A DNA stretch of 64,000 nucleotides, from contig CANLXM010000002.1 in assembly GCA_947495165.1 (NCBI GenBank), forward strand, positions 248,001 to 312,000, given 5' to 3'. This document shows positions 45,510-54,461 of the stretch, piece by piece. The stretch comes from an uncultured Cellulomonadaceae bacterium (lineage in GTDB: Bacteria; Actinomycetota; Actinomycetes; Actinomycetales; Cellulomonadaceae). The number at the start of each line of letters is the position of its first letter. Positions within the stretch are counted from its first letter, which is position 1. A program made the position numbers and the translations under genes. The notes under the pieces were generated by a model, which saw only the letters and a program-made list of their open reading frames with translations, ran no database searches and was not told where the DNA came from.

Positions 45510-47324
45510 GTGGCACATCTCCTCGGCGCAGAGTCCCTGCACGTCGCATACCCCAACCGCACGATCTTCGACTCGGTCAGCCTCGGCCTCGACGAGGGCG
45601 ACCGGATCGGCATCGTCGGTCGCAACGGCGACGGCAAGTCGACGCTCATGCGCCTGCTCTCGGGCCGCATCGAACCGCACGGCGGGCGCGTCACGGTGCG
45701 CCGCGGCGTCCAGGTCGCGATGCTCGACCAGGCGGACACGCTCGACCCGGACCAGACCGTGGGCCACGCGATCGTCGGCGACATACCCGAGCACGAGTGG
45801 GCCGGCGACGCGAAGGTGCGCGACGTGATCTCCGGGCTCGTCTCCGACATCCCGTGGGACGCGCGGATCGGCGACCTCTCGGGCGGGCAGCGCCGCCGCA
45901 CCGCGCTGGCCGCGGTGCTCATGGGCGACCACGACGCGATCTTCCTCGACGAGCCCACCAACCACCTCGACCTCGAGGGCGTGACCTGGCTGGCCCGTCA
46001 CCTCAAGCAGCGCTGGACCCCGGGCTCGGGCGGCCTGCTGGTCGTCACCCACGACCGCTGGTTCCTCGACGAGGTCTGCACCACCACGTGGGAGGTGCAC
46101 GACGGCGTCGTCGACCCCTTCGAGGGCGGGTACGCCGCGTACGTGCTGCAGCGCGTCGAGCGCGACCGCATGGCCGCGGCCAGCGAGTCCCGCCGCCAGA
46201 ACCTCATGCGCAAGGAGCTCGCGTGGCTGCGCCGCGGCGCGCCCGCGCGGACGTCCAAGCCGAAGTTCCGCATCGAGGCCGCCAACCAGCTGATCGCCGA
46301 CGAGCCGCCCGTGCGCGACACCGTCTCCCTGGCGCAGATGGCCACCTCGCGCCTGGGCAAGGACGTCGTCGACCTGCTCGACGTCGGCGTCAGCTACGGC
46401 GACAAGGAGGTGCTGCGCGGCATCGAGTGGCGCATCGCGCCGGGCGAGCGCACCGGGATCCTCGGCGTCAACGGCGCCGGCAAGTCCACGCTGCTCAAGC
46501 TCGTGACCGGGGAGCTTGAGCCCACGGTCGGCAAGGTGAAGCGCGGCAAGACCGTCCGCGTCGTGACGCTCACCCAGGATCTCGCGGAGCTCAAGGAGAT
46601 CGAGCACCAGCGCGTCAACGACGTCATCGCGTCCAAGCGGACGACGTACGTCGCGGGCGGCAAGGAGATGACGCCGGGCCAGCTGCTCGAGCGCCTCGGG
46701 TTCACCAACGCCCACCTCGCGACGCCCGTCAAGGACCTGTCCGGCGGGCAGCGGCGCCGGCTCCAGCTGCTGATGATCCTCCTCGACGAGCCCAACGTGC
46801 TCGTGCTGGATGAGCCGACCAACGACATGGACACCGACATGCTCGCCGCGATCGAGGACCTCCTCGACTCCTGGCCGGGCACGCTGCTGGTGGTCTCGCA
46901 CGACCGGTACCTGCTCGAGCGCGTCACCGACCAGCAGTATGCCGTGCTCGACGGCGGTCTGCGCCACCTGCCTGGCGGGGTCGACGAGTACCTCGCGCTG
47001 CGCGCCGCGCAGGTCAAGGCGGGTGCCGGGCGGCCGACGGCGAGCGGGAGCCCGATGGACGCCGGGTCGGACGAGGGCGGCGCAGTGGCGTCTGCCACGA
47101 CGCTCTCGAGCGCTGACCAGAGGGCGATCACGAAGGAGATCGGGGCCATCGAGCGAAGGCTGTCGAAGCTCGACGCCCAGATCCGCAAGATGCACGACCA
47201 GCTCGCCGCGCACGACCAGGCGGACTTCACCGGCCTGGCAACCCTCACGGCGAGCCTGCGCACGCTCGAGGACGAGGTCTCCGAGCAGGAGGCCCGCTGG
47301 CTCGAGCTCAGCGACCAGGTCTAG
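45510..47324 (+). CDS. ABC-F family ATPase (Uup-like)
   Basis: A 604-residue soluble protein with two ABC domains and no TM. Domain 1 has Walker A GRNGDGKST (37-45), LSGGQRRRTALA and IFLDEPTNHLDLEG. Domain 2 has GVNGAGKST, LSGGQRRRLQL and VLVLDEPTNDMDTDM. A linker with RRQNLMRKELAWLRRGAPARTSKPKFR lies between them, and a C-terminal coiled coil (about 535-604; ITKEIGAIERRLSKLDAQIRK) ends the protein. The linker motif and C-terminal coiled coil match Uup, which acts on ribosomes or branched DNA. A direct role in antibiotic resistance is not indicated. Confidence 0.92.
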   Translation: MAHLLGAESLHVAYPNRTIFDSVSLGLDEGDRIGIVGRNGDGKSTLMRLLSGRIEPHGGRVTVRRGVQVAMLDQADTLDPDQTVGHAIVGDIPEHEWAGDAKVRDVISGLVSDIPWDARIGDLSGGQRRRTALAAVLMGDHDAIFLDEPTNHLDLEGVTWLARHLKQRWTPGSGGLLVVTHDRWFLDEVCTTTWEVHDGVVDPFEGGYAAYVLQRVERDRMAAASESRRQNLMRKELAWLRRGAPARTSKPKFRIEAANQLIADEPPVRDTVSLAQMATSRLGKDVVDLLDVGVSYGDKEVLRGIEWRIAPGERTGILGVNGAGKSTLLKLVTGELEPTVGKVKRGKTVRVVTLTQDLAELKEIEHQRVNDVIASKRTTYVAGGKEMTPGQLLERLGFTNAHLATPVKDLSGGQRRRLQLLMILLDEPNVLVLDEPTNDMDTDMLAAIEDLLDSWPGTLLVVSHDRYLLERVTDQQYAVLDGGLRHLPGGVDEYLALRAAQVKAGAGRPTASGSPMDAGSDEGGAVASATTLSSADQRAITKEIGAIERRLSKLDAQIRKMHDQLAAHDQADFTGLATLTASLRTLEDEVSEQEARWLELSDQV

Positions 47325-47347
47325 GCAGCCCCCGGCGCGGGACAGCC

Positions 47348-48280
47348 TCAGCTCCCGATGCCGCCGACCACGCGCGCGCCCGGGACGCCGCCGACCGCCG
47401 TCGCGACGTCGTCCACGACGCCGGCCGCGGTCATGGCCGCGGCGATCGCGAGGGCGTGCTGGGCGGACCGGCCGAGCGCGGCCACCGTCGGGCCGGACCC
47501 GGACACCACGACCCCGAGCGCGCCAGCGAGACGCGCGACCCGCACGGCCTCGGCGAGCGCCGGGTTCAGCGCGATCGCGTGCTCCTCGAGGTCGTTGCGC
47601 AGGGTCGCACCGAGCGCCACGGGGTCACCGGCGCGCAGGGCCTGCATGAGGTCGGTGGGCGGCTCGTCGTCCCAGTCGCCCGCGCCTCCCCCGGCGTCGT
47701 CGAACGCCCCGTACACGGCGGCCGTCGAAAGGCCCTCGTCGCGCAGCCCCAGCGCCCAGTGGTACTCCCCGAGCGTCATGGCGGCGGTCACCTCGTGCCC
47801 GCGGCCGGTCCCCACGGCGGTGTGCCCGACGAGCGCGAACGGCACGTCCGACCCGAGCTCCGCGGCGAGCTCGGCCAGCTCTTCCCGGGGGAGGTTGGTG
47901 CGCCACAGCGCGTCGCACGCGACCAGGGCTGCGGCGGCGTCGGCGGACCCACCGGCCATGCCGCCCGCCGTCGGGACGCCCTTGACGATGTGCAGCGCCA
48001 CCGCGGGCTCGACGCCCGCGTGGGCGGCGAGCAGCTCGGCGGCGCGCCACGCGAGGTTCGTCGCGTCGGTCGGCACCCGCTCAGCCTGCAGCCCGGCCAC
48101 GGTCAGCGACAGCTCCTCGGCAGGGCTCGCCAGCACGTCCTCGTAGAGGGAGACGGCCTGGAACACGGAGATCACGCGGTGGTAGCCGTCGTCGCCCAAC
48201 CGGTCGACGCAGAGCGCCAGGTTGACCTTGCCGGGCGCCCGCACGCGCACGGGCAGGGCTCCTGAGCTCTGCGCGGTCAC
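47348..48280 (-). CDS. ispE: 4-diphosphocytidyl-2-C-methyl-D-erythritol kinase
   Basis: A 310-residue GHMP kinase of the MEP isoprenoid pathway. It shows [21 protein letters not shown] (catalytic Lys), the ATP loop [17 protein letters not shown] and the C-terminal [17 protein letters not shown] 48280 overlaps the rsmA stop by 4 bases, the usual rsmA-ispE arrangement in actinobacteria. It converges on the ABC-F gene, with only 23 bases between stops. Confidence 0.96.
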   Translation of the reverse strand: MTAQSSGALPVRVRAPGKVNLALCVDRLGDDGYHRVISVFQAVSLYEDVLASPAEELSLTVAGLQAERVPTDATNLAWRAAELLAAHAGVEPAVALHIVKGVPTAGGMAGGSADAAAALVACDALWRTNLPREELAELAAELGSDVPFALVGHTAVGTGRGHEVTAAMTLGEYHWALGLRDEGLSTAAVYGAFDDAGGGAGDWDDEPPTDLMQALRAGDPVALGATLRNDLEEHAIALNPALAEAVRVARLAGALGVVVSGSGPTVAALGRSAQHALAIAAAMTAAGVVDDVATAVGGVPGARVVGGIGS

Positions 48281-49179
48281 GCCGGAGCCTCCGCCGCCGG
48301 AGCCTCCACCGCACGCGCCTCGCGGGCGGCGCGGAGCACCCCGGCGACGCGCGCGAAGTCCTCGATCGAGAGCCGCTCGCCGCGGGTCATCGGATCGACG
48401 CCGGCCTCGCGCAGCGCGGCCTCGGCCAGGACGGGCGAGCCGGCGACGGGCGCGAGGGTGGACCGCAGGGTCTTGCGGCGCTGGGCGAACGCGGAGTCGA
48501 TCACGGCAAACACCTCCTCGCGGGTCGCCGCGGTCTCGGGCGCGGGCCGACGCCGCATGGACACGAGCGCGGAGTCGACGTTCGGGACGGGCCAGAAGAC
48601 CGAGCGACCGACCGTCGCGGCGCGGTGGGTCTGGCAGTACCAGGCGGCCTTCGCGGACGGGACGCCGTACGTGCGGGTCCCCGGCGGCGCGGCGAGCCGG
48701 TCGGCGACCTCGGCCTGCACCATGACCAGGACGCGTTCGAGCGACGGGAACCGTTCGAGGAACGTGAGCAGCACGGGGACCGAGACGTTGTACGGCAGGT
48801 TGGCGACGAGCGCGACGGGCGGGGGGCCGGGCAGCTCGGTGACGTCGAGCGCGTCGGACGTCACGAGCGTGAGGCGCTCGGCGGCGTCGGGCTGGTGGCG
48901 CGCGACCGTCGTGGGCAGCTCGCCCGCGAGCACCGGGTCGATCTCGACCGCGACGACGCTCGCGCCGGCCTCGAGCAGCCCGAGCGTGAGGGAGCCGAGA
49001 CCGGGCCCGACCTCGACGACGCGCTCCCCCGGCTGCACCCCGGCTGCCCGGACGATCTTGCGGACGGTCCCGGCGTCGTGCACGAAGTTCTGACCGAGGG
49101 TCTTGGTGGGCCGGACGCCAAGACGCCCTGCCAGCTCCCGGATCTGAACGGGGCCGAGCAGGGCGTCGTGGTGCGTCAT
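48277..49179 (-). CDS. rsmA: 16S rRNA dimethyladenosine transferase (RsmA/KsgA)
   Basis: A 300-residue SAM-dependent methyltransferase that dimethylates the two adjacent adenines of the 3'-terminal 16S helix. Motifs are [20 protein letters not shown], motif [16 protein letters not shown], acidic motif [12 protein letters not shown] and catalytic NLPYN. The C-terminal helical domain includes [15 protein letters not shown] 49179 lies 7 bases after a TAGGCT element. It is downstream of the rpf gene with 43 bases between. Confidence 0.96.
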   Translation of the reverse strand: MTHHDALLGPVQIRELAGRLGVRPTKTLGQNFVHDAGTVRKIVRAAGVQPGERVVEVGPGLGSLTLGLLEAGASVVAVEIDPVLAGELPTTVARHQPDAAERLTLVTSDALDVTELPGPPPVALVANLPYNVSVPVLLTFLERFPSLERVLVMVQAEVADRLAAPPGTRTYGVPSAKAAWYCQTHRAATVGRSVFWPVPNVDSALVSMRRRPAPETAATREEVFAVIDSAFAQRRKTLRSTLAPVAGSPVLAEAALREAGVDPMTRGERLSIEDFARVAGVLRAAREARAVEAPAAEAPA

Positions 49180-49186
49180 GGGGGCG

Positions 49187-49192
49187 AGCCTA
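49187..49192 (-). promoter_or_regulatory. -10 element, leaderless start of rsmA-ispE
   Basis: TAGGCT ends 7 bases before ATG 49179 on the minus strand, suggesting that rsmA-ispE can be transcribed separately from the rpf gene. Confidence 0.45.
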
Positions 49193-49222
49193 CGCGTTCG
49201 TCGGTCGCCTCGCCGAGGCGGG

Positions 49223-50488
49223 TCAGCGCAGGCCTAGCTTTGACGAGCAGTGCGGCCACTGGCCCCACCCGGAGCGCGCCTGGAGGATCTTCGCGCGCTT
49301 GGTCTGCTCGGCGGCCGAGGCGTTCGAGGGCAGACCCGAGCCGCCGACGCTCTTCCACGTCGCGACGGAGAACTGGTAGAGACCGTGGTAGAGGCCGTTC
49401 GAGCTCACGACGCTCACGCGGCCGCCGGACTCGCACTGGGCGAGCTTGGCCCAGACGCCCGACGACGGGGCCGAGCCCTGGTCCTTCGGGGCGTCGGAGC
49501 CCGAGCTCTTCTTGTTCTTGCTGCTCTTCTTCGACGTGGTCCGCACGGGCTCAGGAGCGGGGCGCTCCTTGGTCCCGCGCACCTTGACCTCGTTGACGGG
49601 CTCGCGCGTGACCTCGTCGGACAGCACCTCCGAGGACTCCTGCTCGCCGTCGACGAGCACGATCTCGCGCACGATGGTCCGCACGCCCTTCTTGCCCTCG
49701 CGCGTCACGACGACGGGGAGGTCCTCGTAGCGGGTGTCGTCCTTCTTGGTGACCGACTCGAACGGGAGCTTCTTCTTCTTGGTCTTCTCGACGACCTCGA
49801 CGCGGTCGACGTCGACCGTCACGACACCCTCGCCGTCGGCCTCCGTCAGCTCGCTGCCGTCGCCAGCCAGGTGCTTGACCGAGACGCGGTCGAGCTCACC
49901 GAGCTCGATGCCCGCGGCGGCGACGACCTCGTGGACGTCGGTGAAGCCTGCGGGGACGGTGCGCACGGCCCCGTCGGCGAACACGTTCACGGGCTCCCCC
50001 TGCGGCAGGCGCACGCCGATCTCGGGGCGCTCGCTCGAGCGCGAGGCGACGAGGTGGACGTCGTCGCCGCGGGCCGCCATGGTGTCGAGGACCTCGGAGG
50101 CGTCGACCGCGGTCGTCCAGACCTCCATGGTCTCCTCGCCGTCGGACACGACGACCTCGCGGGCGTAGCGGACGATCACGTCGGCGCCGTCGAACACCGG
50201 AGCGCCCTCGGACGGGGCGACGATGTCGCGCTCGTCGAGCACGATGTTGTTCTCGGCGAGGACGCTCTCGACGGAGCCGCTCCAGGTGGAGACCTCGCGG
50301 ACCTTGCCGTCGACGTCGAGCCGGACGGTCTTGTGGGCGTCGGCGGCGACGGCTGCTCCGGCGCCGAGGACACCGAGGGCGAGGCCGCCCGCGATGATCG
50401 GCGTCGCGCGGCGGCGGCGACGGCCGTGGCTCGCGGTGCGGTCGGTCGTGGTGGCCGCCGGGGCGGTCCGCATGAAGGGGTTGTGCAT
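49223..50488 (-). CDS. rpfB: resuscitation-promoting factor, RpfB-like
   Basis: A 421-residue cell-wall hydrolase. A TM/signal segment ([23 protein letters not shown], about 29-50) is followed by three DUF348 (ubiquitin-like) modules (about 52-215), a G5 domain (about 220-305) and a Lys/Ser-rich linker. The C-terminal RPF transglycosylase-like domain is [36 protein letters not shown]..., with the catalytic Glu in QCESGG and a second Cys in QWPHC. Rpf proteins cleave peptidoglycan and wake dormant cells. ATG 50488 is the best internal start, though the frame stays open to 50710 and the leader has no clear Shine-Dalgarno. It belongs to the conserved metG-tatD-rpf-rsmA-ispE row. Confidence 0.93.
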   Translation of the reverse strand: MHNPFMRTAPAATTTDRTASHGRRRRRATPIIAGGLALGVLGAGAAVAADAHKTVRLDVDGKVREVSTWSGSVESVLAENNIVLDERDIVAPSEGAPVFDGADVIVRYAREVVVSDGEETMEVWTTAVDASEVLDTMAARGDDVHLVASRSSERPEIGVRLPQGEPVNVFADGAVRTVPAGFTDVHEVVAAAGIELGELDRVSVKHLAGDGSELTEADGEGVVTVDVDRVEVVEKTKKKKLPFESVTKKDDTRYEDLPVVVTREGKKGVRTIVREIVLVDGEQESSEVLSDEVTREPVNEVKVRGTKERPAPEPVRTTSKKSSKNKKSSGSDAPKDQGSAPSSGVWAKLAQCESGGRVSVVSSNGLYHGLYQFSVATWKSVGGSGLPSNASAAEQTKRAKILQARSGWGQWPHCSSKLGLR

Positions 50489-50719
50489 GAAGTCCCAGTC
50501 GTCGTGCGTCCCGGCACAGGAGAGGGCGAGCGGACGGTCTCCCCCTGGCGCGACGAGCGCGAGAGGCGGGATTCCTGACGCCCGTGGGCGCCGCTCGGAC
50601 CGAGTCCTGATCCGGCTTGCTATCTGTCTGGCTGGGCGCCCCTGCGCTCGGGCTCTGCCCGTCCAGCCGTACGACTCAGCCACCGTAACCGATTCGTTAT
50701 CGGATGCCAACAGGCCAGA

Positions 50720-50733
50720 GCGGCAAAAGCCGC
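50720..50733 (-). terminator. small hairpin between the two rpf-type genes
   Basis: GCGGC-AAAA-GCCGC, 8 bases past the 50741 stop. Short but GC-only, so it may attenuate read-through. Confidence 0.4.
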
Positions 50734-50740
50734 AAAGTGA

Positions 50741-51799
50741 TCAGTACCACCCGCGGGCCACCGAGTGGCCCCACGCGTTGCACGGCGTGCCGTACCGGCC
50801 GTCGATGTAGCCCAGCCCCCAGCGGATCTGCGTCCGGGCGCTCGTGCGCCAGTCCGCGCCGGCCGAGGCCATCTTGGAGCCGGGGAGCGCCTGGGGGATG
50901 CCGTACGCGGACGACGACGGGTTGTCCGCCGTGACACGCCAGTTGCTCTCCTTGGTCCACAGCTTCTCGAGGCACGTGAACTGGTCGGCCGACCAGCCGC
51001 GCTCGGCGACCATCGACCGCGCCACGGCCTTCGCCTGGCTCGGGGAGAGCGGGCCGGAGCCGGAGACCTTGAGGGTCCCGACCCGCACGACCTCGTCGCG
51101 GGGCTCGGACTCGACGACCTCGGTGACCGCCGTGCGCTCGACCTCGACGCCGTCGACCGTCCGGACGAGGTAGGTGACGGTCGCGACGCCCTCGCGGCCC
51201 TCGGTCTCGACGATCGTCGTGCCCTTGAGCAGCAGGTCGTCCTTGGTCTTCGTCATCTCGAACGGCGTGGTCTCGGTGACGGTCTCGGTCGTGGTGACCA
51301 CGCCTGAGACGGTGACCTCGAGGTCGTTCGTGACGATCGTCGTCAGGGCCGGGGTGACGACGTCGTCCTCGCTCAGCACGACGTCGAGCTCGGCGAGGAC
51401 GTCGGAGACGGTCTGCCCCGTGGTCTGCACCGCGCGCTCCTGGCCGTGCAGCGAGACGACCACGTCGCGCGGGGCGGCGTCCGGCGCCGCGGCCCGCTCG
51501 GTGCCGCGGCTAGCCGCGCGCGAGTCCTCCCGCGCAGCGAGGAGGCCGTCGTCGAGCTCGACAGCCTCGGCGACCGCGACGGTCGGTTCCGGCTCGGAGC
51601 CGTGCTGGACGATCCCGACGGTCCCGGCGACGAGCAGCGTGAGCACGCCCAGCTGCGCCGCGGGCACCCGCAGGTCCCGGCGGCGACGGTGCGCTGCGCG
51701 TCGTCCGGCCATACGAGGCTCATCGGCACTCCCCGCGCGCTTCATGAGGGGCCAGGCCCCGTGATCGCTGCGAGCGAAACGGATGCGGGCGTTCACCAT
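50741..51799 (-). CDS. G5-domain muralytic protein with lytic-transglycosylase-like C-terminus (second rpf-type gene)
   Basis: About 352 residues from ATG 51799, whose ATGGTGA overlaps the tatD stop; ATGs at 51745 and 51712 are alternatives. A TM/signal (LGVLTLLVAGTVGIVQ) is followed by one DUF348 module (DVVVSLHGQERAVQTTGQTV), a G5 domain (TTTETVTETTPFEMTKTKDD to DEVVRVGTLKV) and a C-terminal domain with FTCLEKLWTKESNW (catalytic Glu candidate). The rest reads SSSAYGIPQALPGSKMASAG and YIDGRYGTPCNAWGHS. That end is lysozyme-like but differs from the RPF domain of the next gene. The pair looks like a duplication followed by catalytic-domain swapping. Confidence 0.88.
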   Translation of the reverse strand: MVNARIRFARSDHGAWPLMKRAGSADEPRMAGRRAAHRRRRDLRVPAAQLGVLTLLVAGTVGIVQHGSEPEPTVAVAEAVELDDGLLAAREDSRAASRGTERAAAPDAAPRDVVVSLHGQERAVQTTGQTVSDVLAELDVVLSEDDVVTPALTTIVTNDLEVTVSGVVTTTETVTETTPFEMTKTKDDLLLKGTTIVETEGREGVATVTYLVRTVDGVEVERTAVTEVVESEPRDEVVRVGTLKVSGSGPLSPSQAKAVARSMVAERGWSADQFTCLEKLWTKESNWRVTADNPSSSAYGIPQALPGSKMASAGADWRTSARTQIRWGLGYIDGRYGTPCNAWGHSVARGWY

Positions 51800-52746
51800 G
51801 GCCCGTAGACCTGCCGGGCGGTCTGGGCCGTGGCGCGCCCGACGTCGGCCGGGTCGAGACCCAGGGTGTCCGCCATCGACCGCACGGTCAGCGGCAGCAG
51901 GTAGGGCGCGTTCGGCCGCCCCCGGTGCGGGACCGGGGTGAGGAAGGGGGCGTCGGTCTCGACCATGACCTGGCTGAGCGGCACCGCGCGCAGGGCCGCG
52001 CGCAGCTCGTCGTTGGCCTTGAAGCTCACCGGCCCGGCGAAGGACAGGTACCAGCCCCGGTCGGCGCACAGCCGCGCCATCTCGGCGTCGCCCGAGAAGC
52101 AGTGGAACACGGTGCGCTCGGGGGCGCCGTCGGCGTCGAGGAGGTCGATCACGTCGCGGTGGGCGTCGCGGTCGTGGATCTGCAGCGCGAGCCCGAGCTC
52201 CTTGGCGAGCGCGACGTGCGCGCGGAACGACGCGCGCTGCACCTCGCGTGCCCGCTCGCCGCCCCGGAAGTAGTCCAGGCCCGTCTCGCCGATGCACCGG
52301 ATGCGCGGGTGCTGGGCAAGCTCGGCGATCTGCGCGATCGCGTCGTCGAGGCTCGTGGCGTGGTGCTCGCGCGGGTCGGGCTCGAGGCCGTCGGGCGCGA
52401 CCTCGCGCACGCCGGCGTGCAGCGGCGCCTCGTTGGGGTGGATCGCGATGCCGCCGAGCAGCTCCGGGTGGGCGTCGACGAGCTCGACGGTCTGCTGCGC
52501 CGCGGGCAGGTCGCAGCCGATCTGCACGACCGCCGTGACCCCGGCCGCGCGCGCCCGGGCGAGGTGCTGCGCCGTCGTCGGCTCGGTCCCGGCCGCCCAC
52601 GAGTCGCCCGCGCCCGTCGCGTCCCACGTCTCCCCCGTGCCCTCGACGCGGTCGACGTGGTCGAGGTGGGCATGGTTGTCGATCAGGTCGACGCCGACCG
52701 CCTCGGGCGTCTCGGGCCAGCCGCGCGGGCGGTTGCTGCGTGCCAC
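51793..52746 (-). CDS. tatD: TatD-family metal-dependent DNase
   Basis: A 317-residue TIM-barrel amidohydrolase-type nuclease. Metal ligands are in LIDNHAHLDH, GIAIHPNEA, CIGETGLDYFR (Glu), LQIHDRD (His), FHCFSG and VMVETDAPFLTP (Asp). GTG 52746 is 12 bases after metG and preceded by GGAGG. A 17-residue N-terminal extension precedes the barrel. Confidence 0.94.
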   Translation of the reverse strand: MARSNRPRGWPETPEAVGVDLIDNHAHLDHVDRVEGTGETWDATGAGDSWAAGTEPTTAQHLARARAAGVTAVVQIGCDLPAAQQTVELVDAHPELLGGIAIHPNEAPLHAGVREVAPDGLEPDPREHHATSLDDAIAQIAELAQHPRIRCIGETGLDYFRGGERAREVQRASFRAHVALAKELGLALQIHDRDAHRDVIDLLDADGAPERTVFHCFSGDAEMARLCADRGWYLSFAGPVSFKANDELRAALRAVPLSQVMVETDAPFLTPVPHRGRPNAPYLLPLTVRSMADTLGLDPADVGRATAQTARQVYGPW

Positions 52747-52758
52747 CGGTGCGCCTCC

Positions 52759-54363
52759 TCAGACCTCGGGGTCCTCGAGGCGGGGGAACAGCGCGTCGCC
52801 CTTGGTGATCGTCGTGCCGGCCGGCAGCACGCCGAACGTCGCGGCGCTCGCGACGGGCTGCGCGTCGAGCCCGCCGAGCACGGCGTCGGCGCCCAGCAGC
52901 GTCCACAGCCCGGCGCTCGCCTTGGGCGTGACCGGGTTGAGCAGCACCGCGAGGGAGCGCAGGGCGTCGGCGGCCGTCACGAGGATCGTCGCGAGGCGGC
53001 CCCCCTGCCCGACGGCGTCAGGGTCCTTCGCGACCTTCCACGGCTCCGTCTGGGTCAGGTACAGGTTCGCGGCGTCGACCAAGGTCCAGACGGCGTTGAT
53101 GGCGTCGTTCGGCGAGATGCGGTCGATCGCGGCCTCGGCGTCGGCGACCGCCTTGGCGGCCACGGCCTCGAGGTTCGTCTCGAGGTCGGTGCGCTCCCCC
53201 GCCTGCGGGAGGGCGCCGTCGAAGTACTTGCCGACCATGGCCGCGACGCGGGAGGCGAGGTTGCCCAGGCCGTTCGCGAGGTCGCCGTTGTACCGGGCGG
53301 ACATGTCCTCCCAGGAGAACGAGCCGTCCTGACCGAAGGTGATGGCGCGCATGAAGTAGTAGCGGAACGCGTCGGAGCCGAAGTGGTCGATGATCTGGCT
53401 CGGCGCGATGCCCGTGAGCTTGGACTTGCTCATCTTCTCGCCGCCGACGAGCAGCCAGCCGTGCGCGAAGATCGTCGTCGGCAGGGGCAGGCCCGCGGCC
53501 ATGAGCATCGCAGGCCAGATGACGGCGTGGAAGCGCAGGATGTCCTTGCCGACCAGGTGCACGTCGGCCGGCCAGATGCGCTCGAACCGCTCGCGCGCGG
53601 CCTCGTCGTCGTCCCCGAGCCCGACGGCGGTCGCGTAGTTGAGCAGGGCGTCGAACCACACGTAGAGCACGTGCGAGGAGTCCCACGGCAGGGGGATGCC
53701 CCAGTCGAAGGTGTTGCGGGAGATGGACAGGTCCTTCATGCCGCTCTTGACGAACGCGACCACCTCGTTGCGCGCGCTCGCCGGCTGCACGAACTCCGGG
53801 TGCTCGGAGTACAGCGCGAGCAGCCGGTCGGTGTAGTCGCTCATGCGGAAGAAGTAGTTCTCCTCCGAGAGCATCTCGACGGGGCGCCCGTGCACGGGGC
53901 ACAGCTTCTCGCCCTCGTGCTCACCGGTGCCGTCGATGAGCTCGCCGGGGAGCTTGTACTCCTCGCAGCCCACGCAGTACGGGCCCTCGTAGCTGCCCTG
54001 GTAGACCTGGCCCGCGTCGTACAGGCGCTGGATGAACGTCTGCACGCGCGTGGTGTGGCGCTCCTGCGTGGTGCGGATGAAGTCGTCGTTGCGCGCGTCG
54101 AGCGTCTCGAGCACGGGCACCCACGACTCGTCGACCAGGCGGTCCGCCCACTCCTGGGGGGTGACGCCGTTGGCCTCCGCGGTGCGCATGACCTTCTGGC
54201 CGTGCTCGTCCGTCCCCGTCAGGAACCACACGTCCTCCTGGCGCTGGCGGTGCCAGCGGGTCAGGACGTCGCCGGCCACCGTCGTGTACGCGTGCCCGAT
54301 GTGCGGGGCGTCGTTCACGTAGTAGATCGGCGTGGTCAGGTAGAAGGACTTCGAGGTCGCCAT
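52759..54363 (-). CDS. metG: methionyl-tRNA synthetase
   Basis: A 534-residue class I synthetase. It has FYLTTPIYYVNDAPHIGHAY (HIGH), the zinc/knuckle region YCVGCEEYKLPGEL to CPVHGRP, and GEKMSKSKLTG (KMSKS). Anticodon-binding helices include LGNLASRVAAMVGKYFDG and an EPWKVAKD motif. It lacks the C-terminal tRNA-binding (Tbf5) domain, as usual for actinobacterial MetG. ATG 54363 lies 6 bases after TAGGAT. Confidence 0.97.
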   Translation of the reverse strand: MATSKSFYLTTPIYYVNDAPHIGHAYTTVAGDVLTRWHRQRQEDVWFLTGTDEHGQKVMRTAEANGVTPQEWADRLVDESWVPVLETLDARNDDFIRTTQERHTTRVQTFIQRLYDAGQVYQGSYEGPYCVGCEEYKLPGELIDGTGEHEGEKLCPVHGRPVEMLSEENYFFRMSDYTDRLLALYSEHPEFVQPASARNEVVAFVKSGMKDLSISRNTFDWGIPLPWDSSHVLYVWFDALLNYATAVGLGDDDEAARERFERIWPADVHLVGKDILRFHAVIWPAMLMAAGLPLPTTIFAHGWLLVGGEKMSKSKLTGIAPSQIIDHFGSDAFRYYFMRAITFGQDGSFSWEDMSARYNGDLANGLGNLASRVAAMVGKYFDGALPQAGERTDLETNLEAVAAKAVADAEAAIDRISPNDAINAVWTLVDAANLYLTQTEPWKVAKDPDAVGQGGRLATILVTAADALRSLAVLLNPVTPKASAGLWTLLGADAVLGGLDAQPVASAATFGVLPAGTTITKGDALFPRLEDPEV

Positions 54364-54369
54364 GGCGCA

Positions 54370-54375
54370 ATCCTA
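54370..54375 (-). promoter_or_regulatory. -10 element, leaderless start of metG
   Basis: TAGGAT ends 6 bases before ATG 54363 (TGCGCC between); no Shine-Dalgarno. Confidence 0.55.
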
Positions 54376-54392
54376 GGACCGCGCGGCGCCTC

Positions 54393-54421
54393 GTCCCGCC
54401 GGGGGGTCCACGGGGCGGGAC
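54393..54421 (-). terminator. hairpin after the sugar dehydrogenase-like gene
   Basis: GTCCCGCC/GGCGGGAC, 8-bp GC stem with a 13-nt loop, 41 bases past the stop at 54462 and just upstream of the metG promoter. Confidence 0.55.
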
Positions 54422-54461
54422 CCGGTGGTGCGGGCGCGTGTCGAGCGGGTGCGGGCGGCGG

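Noticed and set aside
45510..47324. Antibiotic-resistance ABC-F protein
   Set aside because: The linker and C-terminal coiled coil match the housekeeping Uup-type group; nothing specific to resistance subfamilies was seen.
50489..50740. Possible c-di-AMP (ydaO) riboswitch upstream of the rpf gene
   Set aside because: Such riboswitches often precede rpf genes, and GGGGGAGACC is present, but the conserved GGGUGAAUC and GUCAGCUAAC blocks are absent, so I cannot support it.
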